This document shows, in pieces, positions 23,111 through 24,658 of a stretch of DNA of 24,658 bases (positions are counted from its first letter, which is position 1; each line of letters begins with the position of its first letter). The notes below the pieces were generated by a model. It ran no database searches and was not told the DNA's origin. It saw only the letters and a list, made by a program, of their open reading frames with translations. Where the stretch lies: the NCBI GenBank assembly GCA_900660155.1, contig CABFPE010000224.1, positions 819,123 through 843,780 of the forward strand. Direction: 5' to 3'. This DNA comes from Hofstenia miamia. Lineage: Eukaryota > Xenacoelomorpha > Acoela > Hofsteniidae. The translations under genes were made by a program, and so were the position numbers.

Positions 23111-23420
23111 CTTTGAATATAGATACGTGCAATCTTTTCAGTTCTGGAAATCGAAATCATTTCAGTCTCCGTGCATCTTGGCCCAATTGGCCACAAAGTA
23201 TTCGTGATACCAGCGCCAAAGGCCATGTCTGAGCTCAAAATCTCCTCAGCCAGACATTGTACTTTTTTAAAAAGAGATGCTGCTAAGGCATTTGTAGGCT
23301 TGAAAGGAGTTCCATACTTTGCAAATTTGAGAATATAACTTTCTTAGCCATTAAATTGCTGTGTCTTTTCCCTTAACTTTAAGAAAGTGTTCCCATTGTG
23401 TCGCAAACATCAAATTCTGG

Positions 23421-23530
23421 GTGCCGGTCAAAATTCTGGAAAAATAAACCGGTTAACCGGCTACTTACAGCCGTTTGAGAAAAAGTTTAGCCGGTTCAGT
23501 CGGGTCAACAAAAATCGTGAATGGTTCTAA
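23421..23530. repeat. CCGG-rich palindromic patch
   Basis: Contains GTGCCGGTC, the perfect palindrome CCGGTTAACCGG (23449-23460), GCCGTTTG, AGCCGGTTCAGTCGGGTCAA and CTCGGGCG. These are related in vocabulary to the patch at 21620-21660. No coding potential is apparent. Confidence 0.5.
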
Positions 23531-24331
23531 CTCGGGCGAAAGGTGCGAGCTATTAGACGATCAGCGCAATACTGTAACTTTTGGATACGCAGTGTTTCCT
23601 TGTCTGGCATGTTATGAAGGGTGTTGAAGAGTTTCCTAACAGCTTCGTACGGCATCATTCACCTCAAAGTGTTTTATTTCTTTCATGTGTCGCAAGCATT
23701 TAGTGATTTTTGCTATAAATAGTCCTTCTTTACACATTTTCCTGTAGTTCTATTATAAATTCGCTAAATCAGTAGTTTACACGGAGGCTTAGATGTTTTG
23801 ATGAGTGTCTAGCTGTTTTGAGACGTGTTACCCTGTGATTATTTCTCGTAATCTTCACTTTATATATAGGTATTTTATGTAAATCTGTCAATGAAACTTT
23901 CCACTATGCAGTTGAATTTTGCAACTCACGCGTGGTTTTACACAATTTTCTTATTGTGAAGCATTCGATTTCATTTCTTCACTTTATAATTCCAATTTGA
24001 CTAACGGTGAATTTGGAAATCTTTCACGATGCTAATATATCCTTTTTGCGTTCATTAATATATTATATGGGCTTATGTGACATTTATTGTATCACTCTCG
24101 CAGTAAGACGCAAAGCAAATGACAATGAACAGGGAATTTATAATGAATTCATAGACATTGAAGTTAAACTATTTATAATTATGTCGATAAAAGCCGATAA
24201 ACATTTTTAACTCTCTAACAGAACATTTTTATGTGAAAGTGAAATTCGATACTTCTTACTATTCATAACAATGTATTCATCTGATCTTTAAGCTATAATG
24301 TAATGTTTTTGCTTTAATGTATTATATATTA
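23531..24331. other. Intron 3' part, no gene recognised
   Basis: AT-rich sequence leading to the EF2 acceptor. A 67-codon ORF at 24007-24210 has no recognisable signature and is probably chance. Confidence 0.5.
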
Positions 24332-24351
24332 TGTTTACAAATGTTATTTAG
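24332..24351 (+). other. Splice acceptor of EF2 exon
   Basis: A T-rich tract ends in TTATTTAG|GTAACT. The exon frame closes upstream with the acceptor AG, and the first codon continues the phase of the previous exon exactly. Confidence 0.8.
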
Positions 24352-24622
24352 GTAACTTTAGATCCTGCTGTGCGAGGTATAGCAGTAGATTTGAATGTCA
24401 ACTGGGTTTTAAGAGTTTGTGATGTGGATCAATCAGGGTGTCTTTCTTTGGCTGATGTGATTGTTGCCTTAGTTATTCTAGCAGATGCTACTTCGAAAGA
24501 TAAACTTTATCATGCTTTCGCCGCGCGAGCAGATCCTTTTTTGCAATTAGACTGTACCTCCTTACATGCACTGCTAACCACACTGCTCAGGCAAGAAATT
24601 CAGTTAATTCGACAACCAAAAT
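24352..24622 (+). CDS. DMD: Dystrophin-family exon: EF-hand 2 region (3' end uncertain)
   Basis: This exon follows an AG acceptor (24350-24351) in phase 0, matching the phase-0 donor of the WW exon. It stays open for about 90 residues. Residues 13-23 (DLNVNWVLRVC) match dystrophin's DMCLNWLLNVY, and residues 55-60 (SKDKLYHAF, just before an Ala-rich turn) match the EDKYRYLF stretch. The end, LLRQEIQLIRQ, resembles LLHDSIQIPRQ. Between them lies an EF-hand loop at 24421-24456, reading DVDQSGCLSLAD. Its positions 1, 3, 5 and 9 carry oxygen ligands and position 6 is Gly, but position 12 is Asp instead of Glu. Candidate donors are GT at 24623 or 24635 (both leave phase 1) and a GC donor at 24591 (CAG|GCAAGA). 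The last would discard residues that still look like dystrophin. The contig ends in (AT)n before the ZZ-domain exon. Confidence 0.85.
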
Positions 24623-24642
24623 GTTCAAAAACATGTATAAAC

Positions 24643-24658
24643 ATATATATATATATAT
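24643..24658. repeat. (AT)8 microsatellite at window end
   Basis: AT run that forms the right edge of the window. Confidence 0.95.

Larger units (their letters stand above)
6357..24351 (+). other. Large phase-0 intron between WW and EF2 exons
   Basis: This interval of 17,995 bases runs from the GTAAGG donor to the TTATTTAG acceptor. Joining the flanking exons restores a continuous dystrophin-like reading (RLRNLL then VTLDPAVRG), so both borders are well supported. Dystrophin genes are known for very large introns. The interior holds a dead LINE, AT microsatellites, a GC-rich repeat region and unrecognised AT-rich DNA. Confidence 0.85.

Noticed and set aside
1..24658. CRISPR array, operon or prophage
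   Set aside because: No regularly spaced repeats and no dense ORFs; the introns and non-LTR element mark this as animal nuclear DNA.

Overview
The window looks like one contig from a draft genome of an invertebrate animal. It is AT-rich (about two thirds A+T by eye), carries several (AT)n microsatellites and three single Ns, and both ends stop inside (AT)n runs. The only confidently functional coding sequence is two exons separated by an intron of about 18 kb. The phylum cannot be fixed from the sequence. A flatworm-like genome is plausible, but that is a guess from composition and intron size.

The two exons belong to one plus-strand gene of the dystrophin family. Exon A (6036-6356) encodes the WW domain and the start of the EF-hand region that follows it. 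Exon B (24352 to about 24622) continues in phase 0 into the second EF-hand. Order, splice phase and residue patterns match the dystroglycan-binding, cysteine-rich part of dystrophin/utrophin. The protein is strongly diverged: it has a one-residue insertion in the WW domain, a shortened EF1, and an EF2 loop closer to a canonical Ca2+ loop than that of vertebrate dystrophin. The actin-binding and spectrin-repeat exons must lie upstream of this contig, and the ZZ and C-terminal exons downstream.

Everything else reads as intron. Positions 1-6035 are intron upstream of exon A, with no exon recognised. The 17,995-base intron (6357-24351) holds four things of note. First, a decayed L2/CR1-type non-LTR retrotransposon in sense orientation (about 11950-13870), with reverse transcriptase motifs spread over several frames. 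Second, a possible but unidentified cryptic exon (15902-16093). Third, several short inverted repeats, including a 65-base hairpin. Fourth, a GC-rich low-complexity region (about 21570-23530) built of CCGG palindromes and CCCAAC/GTTGGG hexamers, with a near-duplicate pair of units abutting a single N and a predicted G-quadruplex.

I saw no rRNA, intact tRNA, CRISPR, operon or prokaryotic feature, and no convincing new multi-gene system. The most interesting signals are the diverged dystrophin EF2 loop, the splice-bounded ORF in the large intron, and the CCCAAC/CCGG repeat region.
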